From NCBI GenBank assembly GCA_964542165.1, contig CAZITQ010000019.1, positions 1-64,000 on the forward strand: 64,000 bases of DNA, read 5' to 3'. Shown piece by piece: positions 51,120 through 60,560 of the stretch. Every line of letters starts with the position of its first letter. The stretch's first letter is position 1. Made by a program: the position numbers and the translations under genes. A model generated the notes under the pieces. The model made no database searches and was not told where the DNA came from. It saw nothing but the letters and a program-made list of their open reading frames with translations. The DNA is from CAYTBN01 sp964542165. Lineage in GTDB: Bacteria; Myxococcota_A; UBA796; UBA9615; CAYRNR01.

Positions 51120-53462
51120 CTACCGGAGCGGTTCCCACCACGCGGGGCACCAACCCAGGTCGCTCCACACCAGCTCGTGGGACTCCAGGTCGAAGACCTT
51201 CAGCTCGTCGTGGGACGGTGGTCGGCTGCCGTCGGGCACGCAGGTCAGCAGGTAGCGACCGTTTTGTTCGAAGGCGGTCCAGTGACGGTCGCCCATGGGC
51301 ACCCGCTTCCAGCCGCGCGCGGTCTTCCATGCCAGCGGTCCGGCGATCACGGTGCCCTCGTACCAGTAGGTGCCGACGGCGAGGGGGTGGCCTCCCCCGC
51401 CGATCAGCCATCCGGGCCCGTCGTACGCGTCGCTGAGGCCGTGATCCAGGCCGGGGAGTTCACCCACCTCCTCGCAGCTGTCGCCCGGCCCCCCGGCTCC
51501 CAGGCAACCGGCGATGGCCTCGCGATGACGGGGCTTCAGAGTCTGGGCCAGGTCCGGGATCGACATCTCGAAGTCGCTGGGATCCAGCCCCACGTGCCAC
51601 TCGATGACCTGGGTCGCGTGAACCGACCAGGCGCCATCTTCGAAGCGCCAGGCGCGGTAGAGGCTGGCGCCGAACACCCAGCTGCCGTCCGGCTCGAACG
51701 AGTACTTGCCGTCCCCTTCGCGGAACCGGCATGTCTTCCCCGCCCGACAGCTGCCTTGTCCGTCCTGCAATTCCTCGATCTCACCCTGGACGATGATCCG
51801 TCCGGCGGCGTCGTAGGTCGCTCCGGCCAGGCCGCCGCGGGCGGGGGCGAGCGGTAGCGCCTCTGCGCGCCCCTCGGCCACGTCGACCTCGAACACCGCG
51901 CGTCCGAAGGCCACGATCACCCGGCCACCCTCGGGATGGTGCGCCAGCGTGTAGTCCCCCGTACAGGCCTGGCCCAGGGCGACCTCGACGAGGACCCGCT
52001 CCGGCGCCCCGGGGCGTTCGACCCGGAACACGCACTCGTCACCCGCCGGGGACAGGTAGGCGACCATGGCCGGGGCCTGTTCGAGCACCCTCTCGAGTTC
52101 CTCCAGACGCTCCCGCGCGCCATCCCGCCACGCGTCGTCCAGGCGCGCCGCCTGGTCGACGAGCAGATCCACCGCGTCGGCCGTCCGCTCCTCGGCCAGG
52201 GCGGACTCGAACCGCTGGTGGACGAGGGCCACGAGCTGTTCGTCGGCAATCGCACGCCATTCGGCGCCCATGGTCGCGCCGTGCTCGGCCACCAGAGCCT
52301 CGGCGGCGTCCAGGTCCTGGGCGGCGACCGCCTCGCCCAGCGCCCGCTGGACCTCCTGTCGGACGGACTCCTCCGCCAGGGCCCGCCACTCCTCGCCGAG
52401 CCAGCCGGCCAGCTCTTCTTGCGCCAGGGGCAGGTCGGCGAAGCCCCCGCCGACGGCGATGCGAGCGAACCTCGCCGCGGCCGCCCCGAGGATGGGCTGG
52501 TGGACCTCCTCGGGGCAGGCCCCCACCAGGGGCGCCGCGCGTTCGACCCGGGTCCGCAGCTGGTCGCCGTCCTCGGCGTCCGAGAGCTGGATGACCAGAT
52601 CCTCCCCCAGGTCACAGACCTGGTCGCGTGCGTTGCCGGCAGTGTCCGGACAGACGGGCTGGGCCATGGCGACCGATGCGGCGAGGGAGCTCGTGGACAC
52701 CCGGGTCGAGGCGTCGGCCCACGAGGTCCGGCGCAGGAGGGTGCCGTCCCGGTACCACGCCTCGAGTGCGGCGCAGCGCCACGCTGATTCCAGCTCCTCG
52801 ACCCGCGCCGCGTCCAGCCGCAGGGTCCATCGCTCGTCGCCCCCCGTGTGGGCCGTGGTGATCACGTCCGCGTCGGTCACATCGGTCCACAGCACCGCCG
52901 CGGCATCCACGGTCCCCTCGATCTCGATGGCCCAGCCCGCAGGCCCCACCTCGGCCCCGGACGCCAGAGCCGCGCCCAGCAGGCCGGCGTCGAGGCACCA
53001 GCGCCCTTCTTCCCGGTGGTCGGCCTCCCAGTCGGACCAGTGGCCAGGGGCGGCGGGCTCGGACGAGCGAGCCCGGAACCCGTGTTCCTCGCCCTGCACG
53101 GCGTCGCCCTTGCGCGCGGATGCGCGCCCGACCTGGCCGTCGGGCAGCTCCACCTTGCCCGCGAACGCAGGACGTCGTTCGGGCTCGAAGGGCAACGCCG
53201 GCCGCCACTCGCCGCACGGTACGGTGACCTCGGCCTTCTTGACCTCGGTGACGCACAGGTCCCGAACCGCCAGCTCGACGCAGACCGCGCCCGGCTCCGC
53301 CTGGACGTCCCCCAGGCGAGCCTGCTGCCCCACGGTGACCAGGGAGGGCCGGGCGGCGGCTGGCGCGGAGCCCAGAGCGAGCAGGACCAGGGCGAGCGGA
53401 CCGGCCCATCCAGCCAGGAGTGGCCCTTCGCGACGGGGATGAACGACTCGTCGATGTGGCAT
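51120..53462 (-). CDS. Large exported protein with helical middle and beta-propeller-like end
   Basis: A 780-residue protein. The frame begins at ATG 53462; an export signal (LLAGWAGPLALVLLALGSAPAAA) follows an Arg/His-rich N-terminus. Residues about 40-260 are beta-rich with several Cys. Residues 300-480 are helical with short degenerate repeats such as EEWRALAEESVRQEVQRAL, AEWRAIADEQLVALVHQRF and DAWRDGARERLEELERVL. Residues 490-780 are beta-rich and propeller-like (VAYLSPAGDECVFRVERPG, YTLAHHPEGGRVIVAFGRAVFEV, SFEPDGSWVFGASLYRAWRFED, LKVFDLESHELVWSDLGW). No family was recognised. It is convergent with the lipoprotein gene at 49014 and stands next to the REP-like repeat. Confidence 0.75.
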   Translation of the reverse strand: MPHRRVVHPRREGPLLAGWAGPLALVLLALGSAPAAARPSLVTVGQQARLGDVQAEPGAVCVELAVRDLCVTEVKKAEVTVPCGEWRPALPFEPERRPAFAGKVELPDGQVGRASARKGDAVQGEEHGFRARSSEPAAPGHWSDWEADHREEGRWCLDAGLLGAALASGAEVGPAGWAIEIEGTVDAAAVLWTDVTDADVITTAHTGGDERWTLRLDAARVEELESAWRCAALEAWYRDGTLLRRTSWADASTRVSTSSLAASVAMAQPVCPDTAGNARDQVCDLGEDLVIQLSDAEDGDQLRTRVERAAPLVGACPEEVHQPILGAAAARFARIAVGGGFADLPLAQEELAGWLGEEWRALAEESVRQEVQRALGEAVAAQDLDAAEALVAEHGATMGAEWRAIADEQLVALVHQRFESALAEERTADAVDLLVDQAARLDDAWRDGARERLEELERVLEQAPAMVAYLSPAGDECVFRVERPGAPERVLVEVALGQACTGDYTLAHHPEGGRVIVAFGRAVFEVDVAEGRAEALPLAPARGGLAGATYDAAGRIIVQGEIEELQDGQGSCRAGKTCRFREGDGKYSFEPDGSWVFGASLYRAWRFEDGAWSVHATQVIEWHVGLDPSDFEMSIPDLAQTLKPRHREAIAGCLGAGGPGDSCEEVGELPGLDHGLSDAYDGPGWLIGGGGHPLAVGTYWYEGTVIAGPLAWKTARGWKRVPMGDRHWTAFEQNGRYLLTCVPDGSRPPSHDELKVFDLESHELVWSDLGWCPAWWEPLR

Positions 53463-53774
53463 CCGCGAACGATAGCAGCCTTCCCGCGCCGCGATCGCGC
53501 CGCGAGAACCGGTCAAAGAAGCGTCAAAGAACCGGGGTCAAAAGAACCGGGGTCATGTATTGCATATTGCATGTTTACGGTGCCGTTGCGGACGAATCCC
53601 GCCGGCGAATAAACATGCAATATGCAATACATGACCCCAGCTCTGACCCCAGCTCCGGAGCCCGGGTCCGGAGCCCTCGTACCCGAGCCTTCTCCATCGA
53701 CAAACCGTCGTTATTCTGACGAGTTGGCGGGTAGCCACCTCCCCGACCGTCTCTACGGACAAGGAGGTTCGAAC
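53463..53774. other. 312-bp intergenic region carrying a REP-like element
   Basis: This is the only gene-free stretch over 300 bp. It lies between divergent genes. Its centre is a 29-bp perfect inverted repeat, flanked on each side by short direct repeats of the outer arm sequence (AACCGGGGTCA on the left, TGACCCCAGCT on the right). The arms are AT-rich, unlike the rest of the window. The right end includes a strong SD (AAGGAGG) for the gene at 53775. No coding sequence is supported here. Confidence 0.8.
53549..53638. repeat. Perfect 29-bp inverted repeat, REP/RAYT-like
   Basis: Left arm 53549-53577 begins GGGGTCATGTATTGCATATT and ends ATGTTTA. Right arm 53610-53638 is its exact reverse complement. 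A 32-nt GC-rich loop separates them. Outside the arms, partial copies of the arm ends repeat in direct orientation (53511-53548 and 53639-53660). The arms hold TGCATATTGCAT, strikingly AT-rich for this genome. Such elements resemble repetitive extragenic palindromes mobilised by IS200-type REP transposases; no transposase gene is present in the window. Confidence 0.8.
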
Positions 53775-54350
53775 ATGAGCTGCAAGGGATGCGCGTACTC
53801 CGAGGGGGATCTCTACCGCGACGGGCTCGAGCGGTTCCCCATGGGCCAGGTCATCGTCAAGAACGCACTGTTGATGGCGATCCTCGCCATCGGCTTCGCG
53901 GGGTTGTACCCGATCCAGGTCGCCGGGATTCCTGTGGTGTCCATCGGATATCTGCTGGTCACGCTGGTGGTCTTCTTCGTGTCCAAGAGCTACTTCATCT
54001 GCTCCAACTGCTACTACTACGGCAAGCGATGCCACACGGCCCACGGGTTGCTGGCGGCGAAGATGTTCCGGCGCAACGCCGGGTCGGCCGACGTGGGATT
54101 CAAGATCTCCAACGCCTATCTGTTCGGTGTGATGGTGATCGGCGTGACCGGGACTCTGGTGGTCCTGGCCTACCTGGCGGGCTGGACGGCGCTGAGCATC
54201 GCCCTTCCGGTGGCCAACGTCGTGGCCATCTTCACGCTCGCGGGACTGATCCGCACCGGCTGCCTGCGCTGCAAGATGCGCTACGTCTGTCAGGGTAGTT
54301 TTGCGAAGGGCCGTGGCCACGACGCCCGCGACGCCCGCGACGCGGCTTGA
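53775..54350 (+). CDS. Small membrane protein with three CxxC-type clusters
   Basis: A 191-residue membrane protein with a strong SD (AAGGAGG) before ATG 53775. It has about four helices (VIVKNALLMAILAIGFAGLYPI, VVSIGYLLVTLVVFFVSKSYF, YLFGVMVIGVTGTLVVLAYLA, ALSIALPVANVVAIFTLAGLI). Cysteine clusters lie at the helix ends: MSCKGC at the N-terminus, FICSNCYYYGKRCHT after the second helix, and CLRCKMRYVC near the C-terminus. These eight cysteines on what may be one face could bind metal or Fe-S, or act in redox. The family was not recognised. It is followed 57 nt later by an MFS transporter. Confidence 0.78.
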   Translation: MSCKGCAYSEGDLYRDGLERFPMGQVIVKNALLMAILAIGFAGLYPIQVAGIPVVSIGYLLVTLVVFFVSKSYFICSNCYYYGKRCHTAHGLLAAKMFRRNAGSADVGFKISNAYLFGVMVIGVTGTLVVLAYLAGWTALSIALPVANVVAIFTLAGLIRTGCLRCKMRYVCQGSFAKGRGHDARDARDAA

Positions 54351-54407
54351 CGTCGACCACGGCGGTCACGAGGGTGGCCATACCCTGCGCACCCAGCGCA
54401 GTCCCCG

Positions 54408-55748
54408 GTGAGTGGAATGAGCGAGATAGGCCCCGGTGCCCCGGGTGGAGACGGCGCGACCCGCCGCGTCACCCGCACCTACTACGTGATGACGGCGCTC
54501 AACACGTTCGCGCTGGGGCACATCGTGTCCATCAACACCCTGTTCATGATCGACCGCGGGCTGTCCACGGTGGAGTGGAACATCGCCAACGCGGCCTATG
54601 CCGCGGCGATGGTGGTGTTCGAGATTCCCACGGGAGTCGTCGCCGACACCCTCGGCCGGCGCGTGTCGTTCCTGCTGTCCATCGCGGTGCTGTTCGTCGG
54701 GACGGTCGGGACCTTGCTGTTCGCCCACGACCTGCTCACCTTCGCCGCCCTGAGCGTCCTGTTCGGCCTGGGCTACACCTTCGCCTCGGGGGCGCTGGAG
54801 GCATGGGCCGTGGACGCGCTGCGGCACCACGGATTCCGCGGGGATCTGAACGCGGTGTTCTCCAAGAACGGCATGGTCACCGCCATCGCGATGCTCGTGG
54901 CCACCACGTCGGGTGCTGCGCTCGGGAGCGTCGACCTGGAGATCCCGTTCATCGTGCGGGCCGCCGCCCTGGTCCCCCTGGCCGCCTTCGTGTGGCTGCG
55001 GATGTTCGACGACGGCTACCAGGTGCGGGCGCTGACGTGGCGCACGCTGATCCCGGAGATCAACCGCACCGCCCGCGCGGGGCTCCGCTTCGGGCTGGGG
55101 AGCCGGCCCATCCGGCTGCTGATGATCGCCGCCGTGTTCCCCTCCGCGTTCTTCCTGTTCGGGTGGTACTCCTGGCAGCCCTACTTCATCCAGGACCTGG
55201 GGACGATCACCTTTGGGTCGGAGATCGTGTCCCTGGCCGCGGGCATCTCCGCGGCGCTGCTCCTCGCCACCGCCGCGGGAAACGCTCTGGCCCCCCGGAT
55301 CGGTGCCTGGGCCGGCCGCCGGACTCGCGCCCTGGCCCTGTGCCTCGCGGTCACCGCGGCGGCGGTGTTCATCGGCGGCGCCGTGCCGGCCCTGGTGAAT
55401 CCGGGCGCGCCGAGCAACTTCGCCGTGGCCCTGCTGTGCTTTCTGCTGATGATGATGCTGTTCGGGGTGAGCACGCCGATCCGCCAGGGCTTGATCAACG
55501 GCCTCATCGAGGCCGACGAGCGGGCGACGGTGCTGAGCATGGACTCGCTGGTATCGAACATCGGGACCACCGTGGGGGTGGTCGCCCTGGGGTGGCTCGC
55601 GCAAGGAGTGAGCGACGCGGGCGGCCTCGGCATCGGCTGGGCGTGGATGGTCGGGGGGGGACTGATCGTGATCTCGGTGCCCGTGCTACTGGCGGCGGGT
55701 TGGGTCATCGGCGCCGGGGACAGGATCTCCTCCGGATCGGCGACCTAG
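54408..55748 (+). CDS. Major facilitator superfamily transporter
   Basis: A 446-residue transporter with 12 predicted helices. The loop 2-3 signature is present as GVVADTLGRRVSFLLSI, after the first helix pair (VMTALNTFALGHIVSINTLFMIDRGLSTVEWNIANAAYAAAMVVFEIPTG, seen across residues about 25-75). It resembles the drug/unknown-substrate branch with an N-terminal FEIPTGVVADTLGRR and a conserved GALEAWAVDAL. GTG 54408 and ATG 54417 are both possible starts; the latter shortens the protein by three residues. The substrate is unknown. Proximity to the Cys-cluster membrane protein may reflect co-transcription. Confidence 0.88.
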   Translation: MSGMSEIGPGAPGGDGATRRVTRTYYVMTALNTFALGHIVSINTLFMIDRGLSTVEWNIANAAYAAAMVVFEIPTGVVADTLGRRVSFLLSIAVLFVGTVGTLLFAHDLLTFAALSVLFGLGYTFASGALEAWAVDALRHHGFRGDLNAVFSKNGMVTAIAMLVATTSGAALGSVDLEIPFIVRAAALVPLAAFVWLRMFDDGYQVRALTWRTLIPEINRTARAGLRFGLGSRPIRLLMIAAVFPSAFFLFGWYSWQPYFIQDLGTITFGSEIVSLAAGISAALLLATAAGNALAPRIGAWAGRRTRALALCLAVTAAAVFIGGAVPALVNPGAPSNFAVALLCFLLMMMLFGVSTPIRQGLINGLIEADERATVLSMDSLVSNIGTTVGVVALGWLAQGVSDAGGLGIGWAWMVGGGLIVISVPVLLAAGWVIGAGDRISSGSAT

Positions 55749-55882
55749 CGCCGAACGACAGGGGCCCGCCGCCGACGGCTGATCCCGGCTGGCAGGCAGC
55801 CATCCGTGTATGTCATCGCCTCCGTGCTAGTCTTCGTGTTCGTTCCGAATAATGTCGGACGACGTAGGGGGACCCGCACACC

Positions 55883-57640
55883 ATGCCCACCGTCCCGGAA
55901 CAGCTTCAGCAGCTCGCCGATCTGCTCAAGGAGGGCCTGATCACCCGCGAGCAGTTCGAGGAGCAGCGGGACCAGGTCCTGGCGGACGACCGGGCGCGGC
56001 GAGCGGTGGGGCAGAGCACTCCAGAGATGCTCACCGAGGTCGGCGCCTACCATCTTCTGGGTGTGATCGGCGAGGGGGGGATGGGCGTGGTGTACCGGGG
56101 GCGCCACCGGAGTGTGACCCTCGCCGAGCGACAGGGTGGGGACGTGGCCGTCAAGGTCATGCACCCCCAGTACGCGCGCAATCCCGAGTACCGGGCGCGC
56201 TTCGAGCACGAGGCCGCCCTGGGGCTCAAGCTCGACCATCCGGGGATCGTCAAGGTCCTCGACCTGGTCCTCGACGGAGGCAACCTCGCCCTCGTCATGG
56301 ACTACGTGGATGGCCGGGCGTTGAGCGCCTCGATCGGCGAGGCCGCGGGGCCGATCCCATGGAAGCGGGCCTGCTCCCTCCTCGACCGCCTGCTGGAAGC
56401 TGTGAGCCACGCCCACTCCAGCGGTGTCGTCCATCGGGATCTGAAACCCGAGAACATCCTGATGACGGCCGACGGCGCGCCCCACGTGATCGACTTCGGC
56501 ATTGCCAAGGACCTGGGCAATTCGCGCACGAGGACCGGCACGGGCATGGGCACGGTCGAATACATGGCTCCGGAGCAGTACACGGACGCCAAGGCGATCG
56601 ACCAGCGGGCGGACCTCTACTCGCTGGGCATGATCCTGTACGAAATGCTGGCGGGACGGCTCCCCTGGGACGCCGATGCCCCCCAATTCCGGATCCTGGA
56701 GCAGAAGGCGAACAAGGAGATCAAGTCTCCACACGCGTTCCGACCGGGCATCCCCGGGCCGATCGTCAAGGCGCTCGCCCCGACGCTGGCGGCCGACCCC
56801 GACGAGCGCCCGGGTTCGGTGGACCGGTTCCGCAGATCACTCCGCGCGGCGGTCGCGGAGGCGGACGCTTCCCCACCGATGGAGCCTGAGCCCAATGAAC
56901 CCGAGCCGTCCGCCGGTGTGCAGGCGGACGCCCCCTCGCCAGCGATGCCGGAGAGCGCCGCTCCGGCCGCGGTCGCAAGGGTCGGGGACAGGGTCATCGT
57001 GGAGCGCCACCGGAAGGGACGGGTCATCGGGGAGGTCCACGGCAATCTGAAGGTGGAGTTCGACGACGGCCGGGTCCCGCGCACGAAGCTGGTTCCCCCG
57101 GGTCGGTTGGAGCGGGAGACGTCCGTCCCCGAGGCACCCCCAGATGGAGGCACCACCACCGCCGCATCACCGGGCGCACTCTCGATGCGGAACTTACCGG
57201 CCGTGGCGGTCAGGCCCCCGAAGGCTTCCCCCGGAACCGCGACGACCGGGATCACAGGAGGGTCTCGCGCCGAAGCAGCCGCCGGCCGCCGGTTACGCGT
57301 GGATGGCACGCGCGACGCGCGGCTCCTCGACATTGTCCACGGCAACCTCAAGGTCGAGTTCGTCGACGGTCCGGCCCCAAGGATCCAGCTCATCCCGGCG
57401 ACACGGAGGATCGAGTTCCTCGACGGCCGAGCTCCCCGAGAGCTGCGAGGCATTCTCCAGCCGGGCGACCCCGATCGGAGCCCGCTTTCGAAGATCGTCC
57501 TGCGCCAGGTGGAAGATCACGAATTGGAGGACGAGAGCCCGCTCGAGAAAAACCCATGGGTGACCGCGGTCGGGTGCATCGTTCTCACCGCCGGCGCGGC
57601 CGTGTTCCTGCTCTTGGTTCTGACGTCCTCCAGCTGCTAG
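55883..57640 (+). CDS. Tail-anchored Ser/Thr protein kinase with duplicated HGNLKVEF modules
   Basis: A 585-residue kinase. The first 35 residues (VPEQLQQLADLLKEGLITREQFEEQRDQ, split over two helices) resemble the SHOCT oligomerisation motif. Residues 55-320 are the kinase: IGEGGMG (62-68), Lys91, HRDLKPEN (184-191), DFG (204-206) and APE. A Pro/Glu-rich linker leads to two copies of a beta module, GEVHGNLKVEFDDGRVPRTKL (383-403) and LDIVHGNLKVEFVDGPAPRIQL (482-503), similar to SH3-barrel or KOW-like strands. A C-terminal helix (AVGCIVLTAGAAVFLLLVL) anchors the protein, so the modules lie on the cytoplasmic side. They could bind partner proteins. AGGGGG precedes ATG 55883. Confidence 0.88.
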   Translation: MPTVPEQLQQLADLLKEGLITREQFEEQRDQVLADDRARRAVGQSTPEMLTEVGAYHLLGVIGEGGMGVVYRGRHRSVTLAERQGGDVAVKVMHPQYARNPEYRARFEHEAALGLKLDHPGIVKVLDLVLDGGNLALVMDYVDGRALSASIGEAAGPIPWKRACSLLDRLLEAVSHAHSSGVVHRDLKPENILMTADGAPHVIDFGIAKDLGNSRTRTGTGMGTVEYMAPEQYTDAKAIDQRADLYSLGMILYEMLAGRLPWDADAPQFRILEQKANKEIKSPHAFRPGIPGPIVKALAPTLAADPDERPGSVDRFRRSLRAAVAEADASPPMEPEPNEPEPSAGVQADAPSPAMPESAAPAAVARVGDRVIVERHRKGRVIGEVHGNLKVEFDDGRVPRTKLVPPGRLERETSVPEAPPDGGTTTAASPGALSMRNLPAVAVRPPKASPGTATTGITGGSRAEAAAGRRLRVDGTRDARLLDIVHGNLKVEFVDGPAPRIQLIPATRRIEFLDGRAPRELRGILQPGDPDRSPLSKIVLRQVEDHELEDESPLEKNPWVTAVGCIVLTAGAAVFLLLVLTSSSC

Positions 57641-57682
57641 GACCGGAGGCAACCAAGCCCCGCGGCGGCGTGTGCGCGCCAG

Positions 57683-58558
57683 CTAGGCGATCAAGGCCTC
57701 GTCCTCGGCCAGCTCCTGGGTGAAGGGGCGGTTCGACAGCGTGTCACGGATCCTTCCCAGGGCCCGCTTCTCCAGCTGACGCACACGCTCGCGGCTGATG
57801 CCCATCTCCTCGCCCAGGTCCCGTAGGGTCCGGCGGCTCGGCGCCCGGAAGCGGTGGTGGATGATGAACTGCTCCCGCTGGCTCAGGTCACCCATCGCCT
57901 GATCGAGTTCGGCGACCCGCAATACGTCCACCTGGCGCTCACCGGTGATCTCCTCGACGTCGGGCCCCGAGTCCGCGAGCAGGTCCAGGTAGCTGGTCTC
58001 GCCGTCGTCGCCGACCCGGGTGTGCAGGGAGAGGTCGTGACCGTTGAGCCTGGACTCCATCTGCTCGACCAGCGCCGGGTCCTGGTCCAGGATCCGCGCC
58101 AGACGCCCGAGGCGCTTGGCGGGATCGCAGTCCGGGTATTTGCGCTCCAGCTCCTGGCGGGCGCGCCCGAGCCGGCTGTAGATCGCCCGCTGCTTCTGGG
58201 TCGTACCCAGCCGCACTAGGCTCCGGGTCCGCAGCAGGTATTCGCGGATGCTCGCTCGAATCCACCAGCCGGCGTAGGTCAGAAACCTCACCCCGCGGTC
58301 TGGATCGAAGCGGTCCACGGCCCGCATCAGGCCCACGTTGCCCTCCTGGACCAGATCCTCGAAGTTCACGTGCGGATTGCGGAACTCCCCGGCAATCTTG
58401 ACCACACCCCTCAGATTGCCCAGCACCAGCCGCTCGGCGGCCGCCGCTTCCCCGTGCTCCCGCCAGCGACGGGCCAGGTCCCTCTCCTCCTCCGCGGTGA
58501 GGAGGGGATGCCTCGAAGCCAGGGTCATGTAGTGGTTCAACGGCTGTGTATTCTTCAT
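57683..58558 (-). CDS. rpoH: Sigma-32-type RNA polymerase sigma factor
   Basis: A 291-residue sigma-70 family factor of the RpoH class. Region 1.2 reads NHYMTLASRHPLLTAEEERDLARRW. Region 2 has NFEDLVQEGNVGLMRAVDRF and GVRFLTYAGWWIRASIREYLLR. The RpoH-type box follows (LVRLGTTQKQRAIYSRLGRAR). Region 4 has LSQREQFIIHHRFRAPSRRTLRDLGEEMGISRERVRQLEKRAL. Members direct heat-shock genes, and in Myxococcota also developmental genes, so heat shock is a guess from the family. ATG 58558 fits the family; an ATG at 58579 adds seven residues. Neither has a clear SD. It is convergent with the tail-anchored kinase. Confidence 0.9.
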   Translation of the reverse strand: MKNTQPLNHYMTLASRHPLLTAEEERDLARRWREHGEAAAAERLVLGNLRGVVKIAGEFRNPHVNFEDLVQEGNVGLMRAVDRFDPDRGVRFLTYAGWWIRASIREYLLRTRSLVRLGTTQKQRAIYSRLGRARQELERKYPDCDPAKRLGRLARILDQDPALVEQMESRLNGHDLSLHTRVGDDGETSYLDLLADSGPDVEEITGERQVDVLRVAELDQAMGDLSQREQFIIHHRFRAPSRRTLRDLGEEMGISRERVRQLEKRALGRIRDTLSNRPFTQELAEDEALIA

Positions 58559-58807
58559 CGATCGGCCTGTCCTCGGCATACGTTGAGACGCGCGGGTCGA
58601 CCGAGATCTCGCGGTCCATGCGTCCCCGCGGCACCCCCTGCAGTCTTCGCTCCGCGGCGGGCGTTACAGAGAATCGGGGGACCGAGACGCCCTTGCTTTC
58701 CGGCTCCAGACCGAGTGGCTACCATGGCCCTGTGCGGGGAAGGCCTGACCAGTTCCGGACCGGCTGGAACGCCGGATCGACGTGTCGTCGCGTGGACGGG
58801 AGCGACC

Positions 58808-60529
58808 GTGTCCATCGCTAGGCGCGTGCTGGAAGCGGCCGCGCAGTGGTTCGGCGACGACGCCAGCCGGGCCGCCATGGCCGTCGGTCGCCCGTGGCGG
58901 CTGGCGGCGACCGGCCTGGCGATCGCGATGGTGCTGACGGCGGCCACCGCCTTCTGGGGCACCGCGGTGTCCACCTCCCAGGCGCGGATCTCGGTGCTGC
59001 GCACGGTGGAGCCCTACGGCTTCGCCGTCCACGAGCAGCTGGTGCGCAACTACGCGGAGACCGGGCAATTCCGCCAGACCATCCACCGGGGCTACGACGA
59101 CTCGTGGACCTGGTCCGGGCATCGGGCCCTCACCCTGATCACCACCTCGTGGATCTACCCCCTGGCCCCTTCGGTCCACGGTCTGTCCCGGATCCAGATC
59201 CTCGGCGTCCTGCTCGGGATCATCCCGATGGCATTGCTGGGGCGACGGGCCATGGGCTCCGGCTGGGGGCTCGCGGTCGGAGGGCTCCTGTATCTCGGTG
59301 CGCCTGCGGTGATGGCGCTGGCCCTGCAGGACTACCAGGACCTGGTGTTCGCCCTGCCCTGCCTGGCGTTCGCCCTATGGGCCTTCGGCTCGAGGCGCTG
59401 GTGGCTCGCCCCGCTGGGGGCTTTGGTGGGGATCTTGCCCCGGGAGGAGTGCGTCCTGTTGACCGTGGCGGCGGCCGCCGTGGTGGTCCCGCCGCCTCTG
59501 GCCGGGAGACGCTGGAAACGCTGGCTGGTGAACGTGGCGCTGACCGGGGCCATCGTGGGAGCGTACGTCGCCTATGTCATGGCCCGTCACCCGGTGAGCT
59601 TCCAGGGGGAGATCGGCGGCGGCCACGACATGCCCGCGGTCAATGCCTCCCTCTCCGCCGTCGAGGCGCTGCTGTCCGGTGAGCTGCCGGGGATGCAGAA
59701 GGACAACGGGTTCTACGCGCTGCTCTTCGCTCCCTTCGGCGCCCTGGCCCTGCTCTCCCCGGCGACCGCCGCGCCGGGCCTGCTGCTGGTGCTGCTCCAC
59801 CTCACCGTGCCCGAAGGCCACGGGGTGGACCGGCTGTGGGGCGGGCACTCGCATCACATGGCCCCGGCCGTGGTGTTCCTGGTCGCCGGCGCGGTCCAGG
59901 GCGCGGGGCGCCTGTTGCGGGTCCTTGCGGGGTGGCCGTGGAGGAGGGCCTTCGCGGCCGCTGCCGGCTGGCGCCGCTGGGCCGCACGCCTCGGCCCGGT
60001 CGTCGCGGCCGTCGCAGCCTGCGGATTCCTGGTCTACGGGCTGTACTGGTACGCGAACTGGGCCGCCTGGTTCAACCTGGCGACCGCCTGGTGGCCCCGG
60101 GAACCGCCGTACGAGCACCCGGCCTGGGCCCTGTCGCGACAGCTGCCCGACGACGCCGCGCCCGCGGTGTTCCTGGACGCGTCGATCACGGTCTCCAACC
60201 GCGAACTGAGCTACACCTACGAGGAGAGTCTCGACGACAAGGAACCCGAGCGGGGTCTCGGGGCCGCCACCCACATGATCGTGGATCGGCGCAACACCGC
60301 GGCCCTGGCCCGGGGCATGGACATGCCGGGGGTCGAGGTGCTCGCCACCGATGGCGACTATTCCCTGCTCACCTGGCCCCCCGGGGCCGAGGATCCGAGC
60401 CTGGCCGGGGGGGGGGATCCGTCGACCGCGCAGGGCGACCGCGGCCAGCCCTTGAACGTGAGCACCCTGTTCCGCTGGCACCCGAAGGGAGTCGGCGACT
60501 TCCCGGGTTGTCCGGCCCGGGATCGCTGA
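58808..60529 (+). CDS. DUF2079-like polytopic membrane protein
   Basis: A 573-residue membrane protein. GTG 58808 (GGGAG five bases upstream) is favoured over ATG 58724, since the 28 extra residues look non-coding. About ten helices lie between residues 25 and 450, for example WRLAATGLAIAMVLTAATAFW, ALLGRRAMGSGWGLAVGGLLYLG and AAVAACGFLVYGLYWYANWA. Family features include the early YGFAVHEQLVRNYAETGQF, DYQDLVFALPCLAFALW and LPREECVLLTVAAAAVV segments. DUF2079 resembles GT-C glycosyltransferases but its activity is not established. The soluble end (from about 470) has VFLDASITVSNRELSYTYE. It is followed by another polytopic protein 31 nt later. Confidence 0.82.
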   Translation: MSIARRVLEAAAQWFGDDASRAAMAVGRPWRLAATGLAIAMVLTAATAFWGTAVSTSQARISVLRTVEPYGFAVHEQLVRNYAETGQFRQTIHRGYDDSWTWSGHRALTLITTSWIYPLAPSVHGLSRIQILGVLLGIIPMALLGRRAMGSGWGLAVGGLLYLGAPAVMALALQDYQDLVFALPCLAFALWAFGSRRWWLAPLGALVGILPREECVLLTVAAAAVVVPPPLAGRRWKRWLVNVALTGAIVGAYVAYVMARHPVSFQGEIGGGHDMPAVNASLSAVEALLSGELPGMQKDNGFYALLFAPFGALALLSPATAAPGLLLVLLHLTVPEGHGVDRLWGGHSHHMAPAVVFLVAGAVQGAGRLLRVLAGWPWRRAFAAAAGWRRWAARLGPVVAAVAACGFLVYGLYWYANWAAWFNLATAWWPREPPYEHPAWALSRQLPDDAAPAVFLDASITVSNRELSYTYEESLDDKEPERGLGAATHMIVDRRNTAALARGMDMPGVEVLATDGDYSLLTWPPGAEDPSLAGGGDPSTAQGDRGQPLNVSTLFRWHPKGVGDFPGCPARDR

Positions 60530-60560
60530 GCGGACGCCGCCCCTGGACTACACTGATCGG

